64,000 nt of DNA, taken from the NCBI RefSeq assembly GCF_030867095.1, contig NC_081827.1, forward strand, positions 23,627,001 through 23,691,000, in the 5' to 3' direction. A program made the translations under genes and the position numbers. The DNA is from Alligator mississippiensis (taxonomy: Eukaryota > Chordata > Crocodylia > Alligatoridae). A model generated the notes under the pieces. The model was not told the DNA's origin, did not search any database, and worked only from the letters and a program-made list of their open reading frames with translations. Below, one piece after another: positions 24,500 through 35,859 of the stretch; positions within the stretch are counted from its first letter, which is position 1, and the number at the start of each line of letters is the position of its first letter.

Positions 24500-24612
24500 G
24501 CTATTTAGGATTCTATTTCCTCATCTGTAAAATTGAAACAACAATACTTCCCTTCATTTCCAAAGTTCACAGGAATCTATGGATGATGAATAAATCTTAA
24601 GAGCCAAGTATT
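24500..24612 (+). repeat. MIR-like SINE fragment
   Basis: TTTCCTCATCTGTAAAATTG followed by CAACAATACTTCCCTTCAT is the well-known 3' part of MIR. The upstream part is diverged. Confidence 0.55.
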
Positions 24613-25067
24613 CCACTGTCACACTGTTTCCTAGAAGGACATTCTTTGGCACAGTAAGGAACAATTTGATGCAACATAGGAGCACCAGCTCTAAAAAAGT
24701 TGAGTGATTGAAGTTAATAGAGTAGAAGCTGAACTCAAGAGATCTGTGAAACAAATTAATATTAAACAAAGGTCATATTAAACAGATGCCTGAAGGCTCA
24801 CAATTGTATAGGTGCATCAAATAGTTTAAACAGATTGCTAAAAGCAAATATGAAGATTGAGTACTTATCTAAATTAAGTGCTCCCACCACTGCTCTATGA
24901 GGTAAACCCCCCCCCTAAAATTTTGTCTGTCTGGAATCTTCAAAACAATTAAAACCAGACCTACTGCCAAGCTACAGCCCATTCAGGACCTCCAGGTCAA
25001 GATTACTTTAAAAGTCTAAGTGAGAAAAGTCTAATTTTTTCATCCATTCCTTCAGAAACATTTCAGA
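24613..25067. other. Intergenic, no feature recognised
   Basis: AT-rich, with no supported feature. Confidence 0.5.
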
Positions 25068-25578
25068 CAGGGGTGTCAAACTCACTTCCAGGTCTGGGCT
25101 GGACCTAGAGCCAGAGCTCTTGCCCCTGCATGCTTCGTTCAACAGCTGGAGCTGCCACCCAGCATGAAATGCTTGTCGGCAACATTAGCTCCACCGCACC
25201 CCCCCCGCCCCCCCACAGTGCATGCAGCAGCAGCAGCTTCTGCAGCATGTCCCACGCCACAGCTGCTTCCAGTGACATGTTTCATGCCAGGGTGGCAACT
25301 TTGCCTCTCGCACAGAGCATGCTGGTCCAGCCTGAGATGCTCAGCAGAGGGGCCAGAAGCCAAGAAGCTTGGTGGTAGTAATGGGTGAAGTGGTCAGAGA
25401 GCAACTGGCGCTGCGTCAGCCCTCGCTCACCCTCCTGCCACCGATTACCATGTCTGCCAAATCCCAAGGGTCTCATATTCTGCAGCCAGCCCGCTGCCCA
25501 CACCCCAACCTCCAGTCACCCACTGGTAGTCTGACTAGCCACCAGGATCTGGCCTCCAGGCCCTGTTTGACACCCCTG
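25068..25578. mobile_element. hAT-like MITE with perfect 14-bp TIR
   Basis: The start CAGGGGTGTCAAAC equals the complement of the last 14 bases (GTTTGACACCCCTG). Length is 511 bp. The interior is GC-rich and non-coding. The flanks (ATTTCAGA and ACTCAGGA) agree poorly, so the duplication has decayed or one end was reshaped. Next to the termini, CTGGGCTGGACC and GGCCTCCAGGCC are typical of hAT relatives. Confidence 0.75.
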
Positions 25579-25817
25579 ACTCAGGAGAAACAAGAGACCC
25601 TGAACTGAGGACTGACAGAACCAAAAAATGGACGTAAAATTCACCTTCCAGGCAACCGTCTGCTATTTAAAAAGAGAATGGGCATATCCAAATCAGACAT
25701 TGCTGTTACTGGATGGGGAACTATAGTCTCTTCAGCTTTGTCTATGCCAAGAAACAGAATTATTATTGATAACAACTGGCAGCAATCTGCTTAGCTATAC
25801 AGAAACCAAACTTGGTT

Positions 25818-25866
25818 CAATGCCCTGTGGATCGCCTCGGAAGACATGAAGCCTAAGGAAGTAAAG
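25818..25866 (+). repeat. 49-bp conserved core, copy 2
   Basis: Partner of 24009-24060. CAATGCCCTGTGGATCGCCT is identical in both, with about five differences after it. Confidence 0.75.
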
Positions 25867-28235
25867 TGGAAACAAAGATGAAACCAAATTTTGTTTTAGT
25901 GATTAAAACAGTGGCCCAAGTAGGAAATGTGAAAAAATAAAAGCCCTATAATACCCTGCATGGAAACACCATTAAGGTAGAAAAATCTATGGCCCAAAGA
26001 TATACCAAAAAATACAGTAGCAGAGTCTATTAACTTCCATGTATGTCAAAAGAACCTTACACCAATAGTAAGAAAGTATATTGTTGATTATTTTCAGAGT
26101 ATCTATAGCAATACACCATTATTAGATCACAGAACAACAAAATTAGAGGAATTGCAATTCAGGCCAAAAACTATGAGCAAGGGAAACTGGACTTCAGAAA
26201 CTAAAATTGTGCTGCAATTTTTTTCAGTTACTGCTCTCAAGAAGGAGGAAGATTTAAAAACAAAGTAAGAATATGTAAAATTGGGGGGGTAGGGGGAATA
26301 AGTCATCTCACTGCATACCTGATTTTTTTTTTCCTTTTTTTGTAAATGAAGTATTTTTGTCAGGCTTCAGTAAATTCTCTGACTTGACAATCAATAAAAG
26401 GAACCACCTGTAGTGCAGATGAGAAATTTAAAAGCTAAGTCCATCACACACAAGACAAAAACCTAACTGAAATAAGCAGCCTGACCAAAGTGTTATGGAA
26501 GGTGGTTAACGACTATGTTGGTTTTGTCCAAAACAAAAGCTATGGTATAAGAAAAGATCATTGATTTTACTTTGGAGACAGTGTCAATTGCTACTAATGT
26601 CATATGCCATAACGGAATTAAATCGAGTTGAACAGGACTGTAGTGACTTAGAGAATTCCCAAATCTAAGAAAAACGCAACAAATCCTTCTGTTTCAGCAA
26701 GTTCAAGGGATCTAAACTTTTTTATTTTTAGAATGTGTCGGAATAGTGTTCCTCTACTCGCTCTTTTTTTCCTCTGCATTAGAGTGATGACATTTTCTAA
26801 ACAAGCAACAATACCGGTTTTACTGGTGCTGTAATAGGAAAGAGTTCTTAGGTTTGTTAACAACATAAGAACAACATTTCAAAAATATCACAAATACAGA
26901 ACTTCTATTACAGGATGCAGGGCTCAATCCTGCATAGGCATCTTGCACCACAGAGGACCCAGGTCACAGAAAGTAATGCCACTGGCAGGTTTTGCCTTGC
27001 ATTTAACTGACAGTTTACTTGAGTGATTACAGAAAATGAAAAAGTATAAAAACTCCAATAAATACAGCAGACAATTGTGAGTGCAAATTAAAGAATTTTT
27101 GACAATAAGAGTGCAAAGGTAAATACAAACAAGACTTTTTCAATTTCACAGTTCAGCATCTTAGTAACATCTCAAATTACTGCTAAAATGTAGAAAGCTC
27201 TCAGCTTTCCTATGGCCAACGCCAATCTAGAAAAAAAAGACACTGCTTCTTTTAGAATTATGAAGCATCTTGAATGTATTACAACTTAAACTATCAGACA
27301 CTTTGGAAGACAGTAGATAAAAAATGTTGCCATCCAGTACTAAGTGAAATGAAATGTTGCTCTAGAGACTATAAAAAAAAAACCCTTGAAGATTTACAAC
27401 CTATACACTGCAAAGTACTTTAACTGAAAAGGGGTTACTATTGATGCTTACTTGTAAGATGCAATTAAGTTACTCATTTGGAATGCCTCTCGTCTTTAGC
27501 AACAGTTTCTAACAAATGCCACCAACTGGACTGTCCATTGGTAATGGGCAGGCTGCTAAACCACTCTGCTGTTGTGTGTGCCCAAAGTGAGCCAGAAACA
27601 GGTCTAAAATGGAAACAGCCTAAGTCAATCTGCACTGGTGCACACTTAGGGGCAGCCTCGCTTTTTCCTGCAGATTCCAGAATGAGTTGCTGGCCAGGCA
27701 CTCAGACACCACCAGCTAACCCAATTCTGTTACCATGTCTTCACCTACATGACATTTTTGGCACTTGTGTGGGTAGGAATTCTATTCCTGGCTGTGTACG
27801 CCTGTGTGAATTAATGACTATGGGCATGTGTCACAGACTATGCACTGGCCATGTATGCATGTCTACATGCACACATCTGCCCCTTATGGACGCGTAATGA
27901 CATTTAAGGCCCAAAAATGTAGGCTGAAACACATGATTAGCGAGTATGGAGGTGAGGAGGAATGCCTTCTTTTGGCACTCCTTTTGAAGCTCGGAAGCCA
28001 CAAGAGGGAGATACAAGAGAGGAGAAAGAAAGCAAGTCCCTGGGTATGAAGCTCAGTGAGGTGGCCATTGAACTCCAAGAGTGGGGGACTAGGTTTTAGC
28101 CTTGAGCCTTGTTCTTAATGAAGTGGAAACTTCAGTGCACTCCACTCATTTTTTCCAGTGCCTATGAAATACAAGAGACAGACTCAGCTTCAAGAGGGAG
28201 TGCCTGAGAAGGTGCTGGATATTACCTGACCTGTG
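25867..28235. other. Intergenic, no feature recognised
   Basis: No supported gene. A 139-codon plus-strand frame at 27478-27897 resembles no protein and lacks splice context. Confidence 0.5.
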
Positions 28236-28358
28236 ACATGACAGTTAGCACTGTGCTGGGAAGTCAGGGAGACCCAAGTTCAAACACCTCTTGTCAAGGC
28301 GAGCCTAGAACCCAGGTCTCCAGCTTCCCAGGGGGAAGGCAGAAAGGCCCTCTACCAC
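28236..28358. repeat. tRNA-derived SINE remnant
   Basis: GTTAGCACTGTGCTGGGAAG, GACCCAAGTTCAAACACC (B-box-like) and GAACCCAGGTCTCC followed by AGGCCCTCTACCACC are ordered as in tRNA-derived reptile SINEs. No intact tRNA fold is claimed. Confidence 0.6.
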
Positions 28359-28465
28359 CACGTGGTCACAGTCAAGTACGTGCTAGAACAGAATGCAACC
28401 AGGAACAGAATTCCTACCTGTAAACACCAAAAATTCTACATGCATGACCAAAAACATGCACAGAT

Positions 28466-28691
28466 CAGTGATCGGCAACCTATAAAGGCTGTGGGCTGGA
28501 CTGACCCAGTCTGCAGCAGAAGCAGATTGGTGGGCAAAAGGACCCAGACACCATCAGTGCTTTCCCCTCCATGGCAACATCAGGAGAGTGGCTGTAGTCA
28601 GCACTTTTCCTCCAAGCATTTGTAGAGTGACTGCCGCTGAAGTCCCAGGCCAGATCAAATGGCTCTGTGGGCCATAGGTTGCCAAACCATG
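28466..28691. mobile_element. Small hAT-like MITE
   Basis: The start CAGTGATCGGCAACCTAT and the complement of the end, CATGGTTTGGCAACCTAT, agree at 14 of 18 bases. No convincing duplicated flank. Non-coding. Confidence 0.6.
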
Positions 28692-28741
28692 ACTTAGACT
28701 ATCAGGAAGAAACTGAAGGTGACTATTCGTAAGTACTAAGT

Positions 28742-29153
28742 GGGCACATCTATATGTGCCATTAAATGCTCACCAATAAATGTTGGAGCTTATTGCTCCA
28801 GAGTTTTTTTCACTCCCAGGAAGCTCCCAGGCACACCATTTACATGTGTGCTTGGACCATAGCACGTTGAGCCAGGCTGCAGCCACCCCAGCTGCCAGAG
28901 GACCCAGGGCTGCTCCGACTGATCTTAGTGTGCTGCAGAGGCTGGCTGGGACACAGGGGTGCTTTACTGGCAGGCAGCCCTGGCACTGAAGCACCCTTGT
29001 GTCCCAGCCAGCCAGGTCAGCGTATACACATGAAAAAACCGTGCAGCAGAGCTTATTAGTTTCCTGTGCCCTAACAGGCATATGTAGATGCCGAGACGTT
29101 TACTGCAGAGCTATTAGTCAGCTTTGTAGTAAACATCTCGTGTAGGCATGCCC
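28742..29153. mobile_element. Harbinger-like MITE with 3-bp TSD
   Basis: It starts GGGCACATCTATATGTGCC and ends GTGTAGGCATGCCC, with AGT on both flanks (28739-28741 and 29154-29156). The 3-bp duplication and GGGC termini suggest the PIF/Harbinger type. The internal open frames on both strands are compositional. Confidence 0.6.
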
Positions 29154-29156
29154 AGT

Positions 29157-30264
29157 GCAAGGCAGTTCACTCCACAGCCATCCTGCACAAAGACACTTAG
29201 TTAATAGTAGGCGCATCAGCCTCTCTTTGTAGACGAGCCCTACAGTCCCCTTCACTGTGGATTATACCTGATCCTTCCATCTTGAGTCTAGATGCACACA
29301 TGTCCAGGAACAAAAAGTACTGTTACCAACTTTCAAATAAACTGTAAAAACCTGTTTTCTTCTGTTACCTTATCACTATGCTGAACTTTACTTTTTGCAT
29401 TATAACTAGGTAGAACATACAATGTTGTTAATAGGAACAAAAATCTGTATCCATAAGGGTTATTTTAATTTCTAGAGTAAGGCTCACTGAAGATCTACCA
29501 AACAAAGAACCTGAACATGACCCTAATCCCATATTCTAGTCTGTTTACTCTATTTATGAATATACAGTTTCCTTGAACCCATAATGAACTTTTGAGTTGC
29601 TTTAATTTAAAGATTCTATCATTATTACAGAGGCAAAGTTCATAATGGGAGAATCCTTAAAAGGATTCATCCTTGGCATGGTATATTGCCAAGATACAGT
29701 GTAGCTGCAGGGGCTCTGTAAGAATCATCATATAATAAGTTTCTTTCATATATACACACTTGCTGAATGATCAAAATACTATTTTCACGAGTACAACAGA
29801 AGACAGAGGCTCTCAAATAGTCCCTTTTCCAGTGCGTCTTGAAAGGTCTGCAAAAGTAGAAATACACACCATATTATATTGTAACAATAAACCAACTATC
29901 AAATAGAAAGTCTGTAGGAAATTCATGTCTAAAGACTGCAAGTGATGAAATAGTAAAATGAAAACTAAGGAGTGTTGGTTACTTATAACGAGTTCTCTTT
30001 TACTTGTAGGTCAAATATGCTAAAAACATACAGATACTTTGATAGTCTTCTAATCCCCGATGAACTCAAACACTGAAGGTAACATACACAGGCTAAGAGA
30101 ATTCAATATTGTTCCAAGGCACTTACTGAATCTCCATGACTAGATGAAAACCAGAACAAATTAGGTTTGACAATTAAACAGTATATAATATAAAAATAAC
30201 CTTTTGCTTACAATTTACAAAATGTATTACAATCTTTATCTCTGCTAACCTGCAATTCTGGCTA
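29157..30264. other. Immediate downstream flank of PTPN12, no feature recognised
   Basis: AT-rich, with no supported gene. It may contain alternative poly(A) sites for PTPN12. Confidence 0.5.
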
Positions 30265-30869
30265 CATGTCCAGAATTTTTTTTTTTTTTATTTATTTTTT
30301 TTTAAATCAGAAGCTATTTTCTAAAGCTTCAGGGTAAATAATTTACAAATAAGGTACACAAAAATTTAGATCATGCAGAGATTTCTTACATCTTCTGTTA
30401 ATATTTTATGATTGCAACTTTATCAAATTATTTACCTACTTGCCCTATACATATACAAAATAATGCATACATGGTAATTAAATGTTAGCAAAAAGTAGTC
30501 CATGAACTCAGTTTGTCAAGAGTATCACTATATTAACATATGTCTACAAGCAGCGTGTAACAGGGTTAAAAGACATTAAGGCAATAATACTTGAAGTTAC
30601 AAAATAAACCCTATGTAATACTTTTTCCTAAGTGTAATAAGGCAGGTAGATGACCCCAGCAAGGTTAGGTTGTAATACTGGAATCCACTGTTTTGAGAAA
30701 TGTTTAAGGTTTTATGTGGGATGTACAGTAAAAAGTGTACCATTCTGCATTTAAATCTACACTGCTCTGTTAGTCCCCCAGAATAAGAAATAGAATGCTA
30801 TTTATCTAGTTCTCAGTGGCACTTTGATATTCCAGTATAATTTAAAGGATGTGGATTATAGTTCTTGCA
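30265..30869 (-). other. PTPN12: PTPN12 3' UTR with candidate poly(A) signal
   Basis: On the minus strand the sequence after the stop is AT-rich and without repeats I recognise. Two overlapping AATAAA hexamers on the minus strand (complement of 30287-30292 and 30291-30296) sit in an A-rich run, and cleavage about 20-30 bases further would end the transcript near 30265. That gives a 3' UTR of about 600 nt. The hexamers lie in a homopolymer-like tract, so they could be fortuitous and a later site could be used instead. Confidence 0.4.
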
Positions 30870-30931
30870 TCATGTCCATTCTGAAGGTGGCTCTCTTGGT
30901 CCTCTTGGTTTTCTGCAACGGTTCCCAAAGC
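30870..30931 (-). CDS. PTPN12: PTPN12 terminal coding exon (CTH motif and stop)
   Basis: The coding part of the last exon is 62 bp, after acceptor TTTTATCTTTAG. It completes a Gly codon and encodes FGNRCRKPRGPREPPSEWT followed by TGA (30870-30872). This is the C-terminal homology segment of PEST-family phosphatases, which binds PSTPIP adaptor proteins in mammals (family knowledge). It is almost identical to the mammalian GFGNRCGKPKGPR-PPSEWT end. It is the best-conserved stretch of the distal tail and confirms the gene's identity and strand. Confidence 0.97.
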
Positions 30932-32241
30932 CTAAAGATAAAACATGCAATATTTCTGTCAACTAAAAACACTAGTAAGCACTTTGGGGAGGAGGTGGGC
31001 AAAAAACACTGTTCATGCTATTATAGCATCCTTACTATTAAGATATCCTTAGGAGTTCTGTAAAACGGTATAAGTCTCAATACTGCAATCATTTTGTTTT
31101 CACCTCTTGCAACTGTGCTAAACTACAGTTACTAACCACATTATTTAAACCCAAATTTGAAAGGTACTAACTCTATAAATCAGACTTATAAGCCTTTTAT
31201 CATTTGCTTAGTTTTCTCCTGCACATGCCTAAATAATTTAAGTATTCTTACTCAAGTTTTCATAATTGAACCATGAAAATACAATGCAATCATTAAAATA
31301 TATACGTTGTGTAATTTCTACTACATGAAAGATTCACAGGATAACTCAATAGAGAAAATCAAAACCTTTGTGTGAGTAGTGTCAAAATAACATTAAAAAT
31401 GAAATAAAAATGCATTAAAGTATACCCATTTTCTGAAATTAACAAAATATTCACATTTCCAATTGGACTTTAGCTACTCAATTACAGCTTCCAGCACTAA
31501 CTGATAAAATACTTTTGTCAAATCCATACTAGCAGTTCATTGGCTCAGGCAATACCTAGGGACCTACTGAAATTGTGATTTCGCAGATTTCACAAAATCT
31601 GGCATTGCCAGCGAAATGTGCGAGGGGAAAAAAAAGAAGAAAACTTGTGGAAAAGAAAAGTGTCAGCTTCCCAGAGGGAGTCAACAGTCTTCAGGGTGTT
31701 GCAGCAGCCTATCAGGGCAGAGACTGGTGGAGGGAGGCTGCCCACTCAAAGGGCTGATGGAAGTGATTGGCTGCAAGGGCTACCTGTCATGTGGCCCTGC
31801 CTCTCCAGCAATCAGCAGCACAGGTCAGGGCTATATGACAGACAGCTCTTGCAGCCAATCAGCAGCAAGGGGTTGGGCCACAGGGGCCCCTTGACCAGAG
31901 GCATGAGGGGCCTGCCACACTCCGGTAGAGAAATGGCTGCTGGACCATGTGTTCTGCCCACAAAATCATGAGGCAGCCGCCTTGAATTCAGCAGGTCCCT
32001 ACCAATACCAAAAAAACTCTGCCAATGCTGCTACAGTTTATATTAACATTTTTATACTTAAATAAACTAGCCTGTATTTTCCTAAAGACATTTAATGTGC
32101 AAGTTTGGGAACTTACATTCCCAGTTAAGCTACTAAATGGAATGTGCGTATACTGAAGAAGAAAGTAAGTAGTTGGCATATAACTGCATTAAATAAACAA
32201 GTACCAAAAAGTGGTCAATTTTGCATGAATTGCACAATTAC
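30932..32241 (-). other. PTPN12: PTPN12 last intron, 1.3 kb
   Basis: The donor is GTAATT and the acceptor TTTATCTTTAG. It contains an inverted-repeat DNA element at 31557-32001 with a target-site duplication. Otherwise it is AT-rich unique sequence. Confidence 0.85.
31557..32001. mobile_element. TAGGGACC-type DNA element with 8-bp TSD
   Basis: The left end TAGGGACCTACTGAAATT and the complement of the right end, TAGGGACCTGCTGAATTC, agree well. The flanks GCAATACC (31549-31556) and CCAATACC (32002-32009) match at 7 of 8 bases, as for hAT insertions. It is 445 bp with a GC-rich interior containing repeated CAATCAGCAGC motifs. Lies in the last PTPN12 intron. Confidence 0.82.
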
Positions 32242-32358
32242 CAATATCTGTTATCTCTGCAGGAATTTCTGAAATTTGACCTCTCATATCAGTAGAACTG
32301 GCAAGAGAAATCTGAGGTATAATATCTGTTGGTGTTTTGTTGCCCATTTCTGGAAGAT
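32242..32358 (-). CDS. PTPN12: PTPN12 penultimate coding exon
   Basis: This 117-bp exon lies between acceptor TTGTTTTCCAG and donor GATATTG/GTAATT, and is phase 1 at both ends. It encodes DLPEMGNKTPTDIIPQ and continues to RGQISEIPAEITDIG. The end matches the mammalian REQISENPTEATDIG stretch, which fixes the frame. The first two thirds are diverged from mammals. The donor GTAATT is slightly weaker than the others in this gene. Confidence 0.92.
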
Positions 32359-34105
32359 CTGGAAAACAATTTTTTTTTTCATTTATTATACTAATTTTGT
32401 GGGTTTTGCTGTTTCCAAGTCAAACATGGCAGAAATTTTACATTTGCAGAAAATGAAGCTTTTGCAAACCCCCAAGACTAATAAAAACACCACCCTATTA
32501 GATTTTTTTTTAAACACACTTGGAGAAGCACTCGCAACCCAAATGCTGCAGCACTGGGAACAAAGTGAAGTTAGCTGCACTTGTTTTCATTGTCCAACTA
32601 AGAGAGATAGATATCTAAACATTAAAATTCTCACATTGTTACACTATATAGGGTTAAAAAAAATCCCTGCAAGTTTACTTGTACACTATATAAAGCTACA
32701 ACTGAGTTTTTGTAAACAAAAGTATTGCTGCACAGGCTGAAGATGCTACAAATTATGGTAGACTCAAAAAAAACTAAGAATCAGATGTACATGTGATAAA
32801 AAAAAATACACATTATATATTCTGTCAAACTGCTGATGATATTAGTGAGACAACTGTCATGAAGTTAACAAAAAGGAATTATTCAATTTTTATAACTTGT
32901 ATTACAGGGATTAAACTGACAATAACATGAAAGATATCAAATTAACTGGTTGACACTTTCCATTTTATATCAAAATTTTGGTTAGAATTCAAAAGCTACA
33001 GCAGCCTTAATCATTTTATCATGCCAACAATAGATAAAAAGACAAAAAAAATTTGCATTACTTTTAAAACTGAGAACATAAGAAATATTATACTGGGTCA
33101 GACCACTGATCCATCTAGCCCAGTATCCTGTCTCCGACAGTGGCAGGAGTGGATAACTTAGAAAACAGCTATATTAATAGGGTATACTCAGAACCGTCTG
33201 TCCCCTCCTAGTCTCCCTAGCATCTGCCATTATTAGTTTAGAGATGCCACAGAGTGCATCCCTGGTTATTCTGTTTAACAGCTATTAACAGAGCTATCAT
33301 CCATTTTTTAGACATTTTTTAAGACAAAATTAGACATTTCTAGACCAGATTCAGTGTCTGAAACTTTACTGACATCTCACAGAACGCTAGAAAATTAAGC
33401 TCAAAACTAATCTTTGCAGATACATTACTATTTTGAAAACCTGTACATATTCTGTAGTTGGCTACCAGGCCCAGGCACCAATTGCCACAATAGTAGCACC
33501 CAGGACAACCACACTATTTCCACCAATGCCTGTGCTGTGGCAACAGCACCCCATGTTTGGGGAGCTTGTGCCATGACAACAACAGCCTACTCCTCTGCAA
33601 CAGCCTCTGAAGTGCTCAACATCTTCTCCCCTTACCCCCTGTGCAACACTCAGTACTCCCTCCTCCGGCCCTGAGCACTAAAATTCCTAGGTCACACCTC
33701 TGTTAAATACTGTTTTGACATTAAAACATCCTGTGTCAAAAAAGCAAATTAAGCAACCAATTATGGATCTAAATAAAGGATTTTTTAGACAGAGAGAGAG
33801 ATAGCTTTAACCTGTTTTCTACTGGTTGGTTTCCTTATGGTTAGGTAACCAATTTATTATCCAGTCTCAAACTAACTGCCCAAGTAGCTGAAAAATAGCT
33901 AACTAACTACTTGATTAGTTTCTCATCTTTGCTTTTTAGGAAAGTTTAATAAACAAATATTCCAAGAGTTCTAACTTCCTATTAACTACTGAATGGATAA
34001 GTCCTAATATTTGGCCCCTAAGAGCTCCTGAAATGTGCACGTGCACACACACTAAATTAACAAGTTTTCAATTGAAAGGTTTATGTTTTAAAATTTATCA
34101 CTTAC
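32359..34105 (-). other. PTPN12: PTPN12 1.7 kb intron
   Basis: The donor is GTAAGTG and the acceptor TTTTCCAG. It contains a CR1-like dispersed repeat at 33075-33310. The rest is AT-rich with no gene signal. Confidence 0.85.
33075..33310 (-). repeat. CR1-like dispersed repeat, copy 2
   Basis: Same family as 12569-12805: TTATACTGGGTCAGACCA, CCATCTAGCCCAGTATCCTG and AGTTTAGAGATGCCACAGAG occur in the same order. Lies in a PTPN12 intron. Strand is inferred. Confidence 0.7.
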
Positions 34106-34136
34106 CAAATTTTACATGCCCAGCTGGTCTCAAGCC
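34106..34136 (-). CDS. PTPN12: PTPN12 31-bp microexon
   Basis: This 31-bp exon has strong splice sites: acceptor TTTCATCTTAACAG and donor TTTG/GTAAGTG. It starts in phase 0 and ends in phase 1, encoding GLRPAGHVKF plus one base. The mammalian tail has GLITSENEKC plus one base of Asp at the same point. Only Gly-Leu and a Lys are shared, but length and both phases agree, and the next exon restores the Asp codon. It is too short to be found by an ORF search. Its identity rests on splice sites and phase continuity. Confidence 0.8.
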
Positions 34137-35206
34137 CTGTTAAGATGAAATATTGTATTTTAATATGTTGTTAGAATGCTACAAAGTATAGGAAGTATAT
34201 TTGAGATGTTCAAGAAAAAAGCCAAATACTTTTGGAAAGCTCTAATAAGAACCTGAACAAAAAATTACTTCCTATGTACATCATTGAAAGATTCATGTTG
34301 AAACCAATAAGCCTGAGGATCAGAAAAAGCAGATAAGTGTTTGTTAATTCCTTTTTAGCCAAAATCATTTGACTGAATTCTAATAAGGGCCAAGAATGCT
34401 CCCACCTTACATTTTGAATAATATAATGGTAAAACCATCGTATTTTTATATTTTTCTTTCTTATATACAGCACAGTCCCTACTCCTAAGTTTCCTCTCTG
34501 TTGTAGTTTGCCTTTAACATGTATTTTTCTACAGGAAAAAAGATTGCCAACTACTTTTAATCAATGGAAAATGTGGTTGTTTCTAGCACTGCAGCATGAA
34601 AGGCAAGAGAAAAATAGTTCATGTATGCCCAGCATTTAATTATTTGCATAAACTGTTCCATTTCTTTCACTTTCATTTGCACTCCAGACGATGCATCTGG
34701 AAAGGCTCCAGTCCAGTGGGGGCCAACTTTTTTGCCAGGTGTGCCAGACATTAGCCCTGTACCCTGCCCAAGTGAAACTCTTCCCCTTCCCGAACCTGAT
34801 CTGACGTTTTTTGCTTCCTGGCCTATGATCCCCACTAGATGTACTACTCTGCTTTCTGCTTCCTGCCCAGCACTCCCTGCCCAGTCTTCTGCTCTGCTTT
34901 CTAATTCCCGTCCCCCTCCCTGATCTCCTCCACAGATTAGCCACTCCAGCTCTCTTTCACCATCTGAAGCATGAGTGGCAAAAATACTGAACACTGGAAT
35001 TAACAATTCAGCACAGCTGGGGATAAAAGTTGTTCAGGTTCCATTCAAATGTAGAAGGTTAAGCAAAGTTAAGCAAAGGGGTAAGTTATGTGGTCAGTTG
35101 CAACTAATCAATTATTACAGATCATTATTACATTTTACTTTTTGGTTGTAGGTTCAAAAGACTAGGTTTAGAACAAAAATTAGCATGGGTTTGTTACAAT
35201 ACTTAC
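34137..35206 (-). other. PTPN12: PTPN12 1.1 kb intron
   Basis: The donor is GTAAGT and the acceptor TTAACAG. Apart from a hAT-like element at 34714-34996, nothing is recognised. Confidence 0.85.
34714..34996. mobile_element. hAT-like MITE (related to 53656-53880)
   Basis: The start is CAGTGGGGGCCAACTTTTTT and the complement of the end CAGTGTTCAGTATTTTTGCC. It shares the GCCAACTTTT-GCCAGG-TGCC terminal order with 53656-53880. The flanking duplication has not survived. The open frames are not protein-like. Confidence 0.6.
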
Positions 35207-35298
35207 TGAAGATACTGTTTGTTCAGAGAGATGTGGATCATGCAGTATATTCCAATCAGCAGATTGTGCAAGTGTAACTGGCATGCGCAAAGACGTGT
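35207..35298 (-). CDS. PTPN12: PTPN12 coding exon, divergent linker
   Basis: This 92-bp exon lies between acceptor TTTTTCTTAG and donor TCA/GTAAGT. It enters with two bases that complete an Asn codon and ends in phase 0. It encodes NTSLRMPVTLAQSADW, then NILHDPHLSEQTVSS. The mammalian counterpart begins NTPVRSEW and also ends with a SEQ-containing stretch, but most residues differ. The exon is assigned by phase, position and the flanking NT and SEQ residues rather than by overall similarity. The linker is probably disordered and weakly constrained. Confidence 0.88.
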
Positions 35299-35574
35299 CT
35301 AAGAAAAACAGAAATCTTAAATTCAAAAATGTACTTCCGATAAGTGGCAGTTTCGTGAGTTTTCTTCAGCATTGTTCATTGGTATGATGGTGCATTAGAG
35401 ATACAGTTTTTTTCTTCCAACACAGCTTTATAACAGATAGCACTCGATATATTTTTAGTCAATATTTTGTTCAAGATTCTAAAGAACTAAGAACTACAAA
35501 TTGTGGACTTCGTCAAAATGGCAACTTTAATAGGAGATGAATGTTGGCAGTTAGGATTTCTTGCATCTTAGGGT

Positions 35575-35630
35575 TTTCATCAGGCAACTTCTCAGGTCCC
35601 TTCCAACTCTATGATTCTAATTCCTATGTG
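35575..35630 (+). mobile_element. CR1 3' tail scrap
   Basis: CTCAGGTCCCTTCCAACTCT followed by ATGATTCTAATTCC is the extreme CR1 3' end. Antisense to PTPN12. Confidence 0.65.
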
Positions 35631-35859
35631 AGAATGTTCATTTTCAGATGAATATTTAAAAACGTAATACGTTAACTTCAATTTTTTGCAGAAGTTTATA
35701 TCCATGTGATTTATATAATGTATGATGCTGGCATAATGACAATAGCCCTGTAGTGTTTTTACCTTAAAAAACCAATAGATTTAAGGTAAGTGCCTATTTT
35801 GTCTGGAAGCTTCCTTTTTAAACGTTTTATATATTGGCATTAAATAAATTCCAGCAATA

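Noticed and set aside
27478-27897. 139-codon plus-strand frame
   Set aside because: No recognisable domain, no splice or promoter context, and ordinary for random open frames in moderately GC-rich DNA.
28236-28358. Possible tRNA gene
   Set aside because: Only B-box-like and A-box-like pieces of a SINE are present. There is no cloverleaf, anticodon arm or terminator in place.
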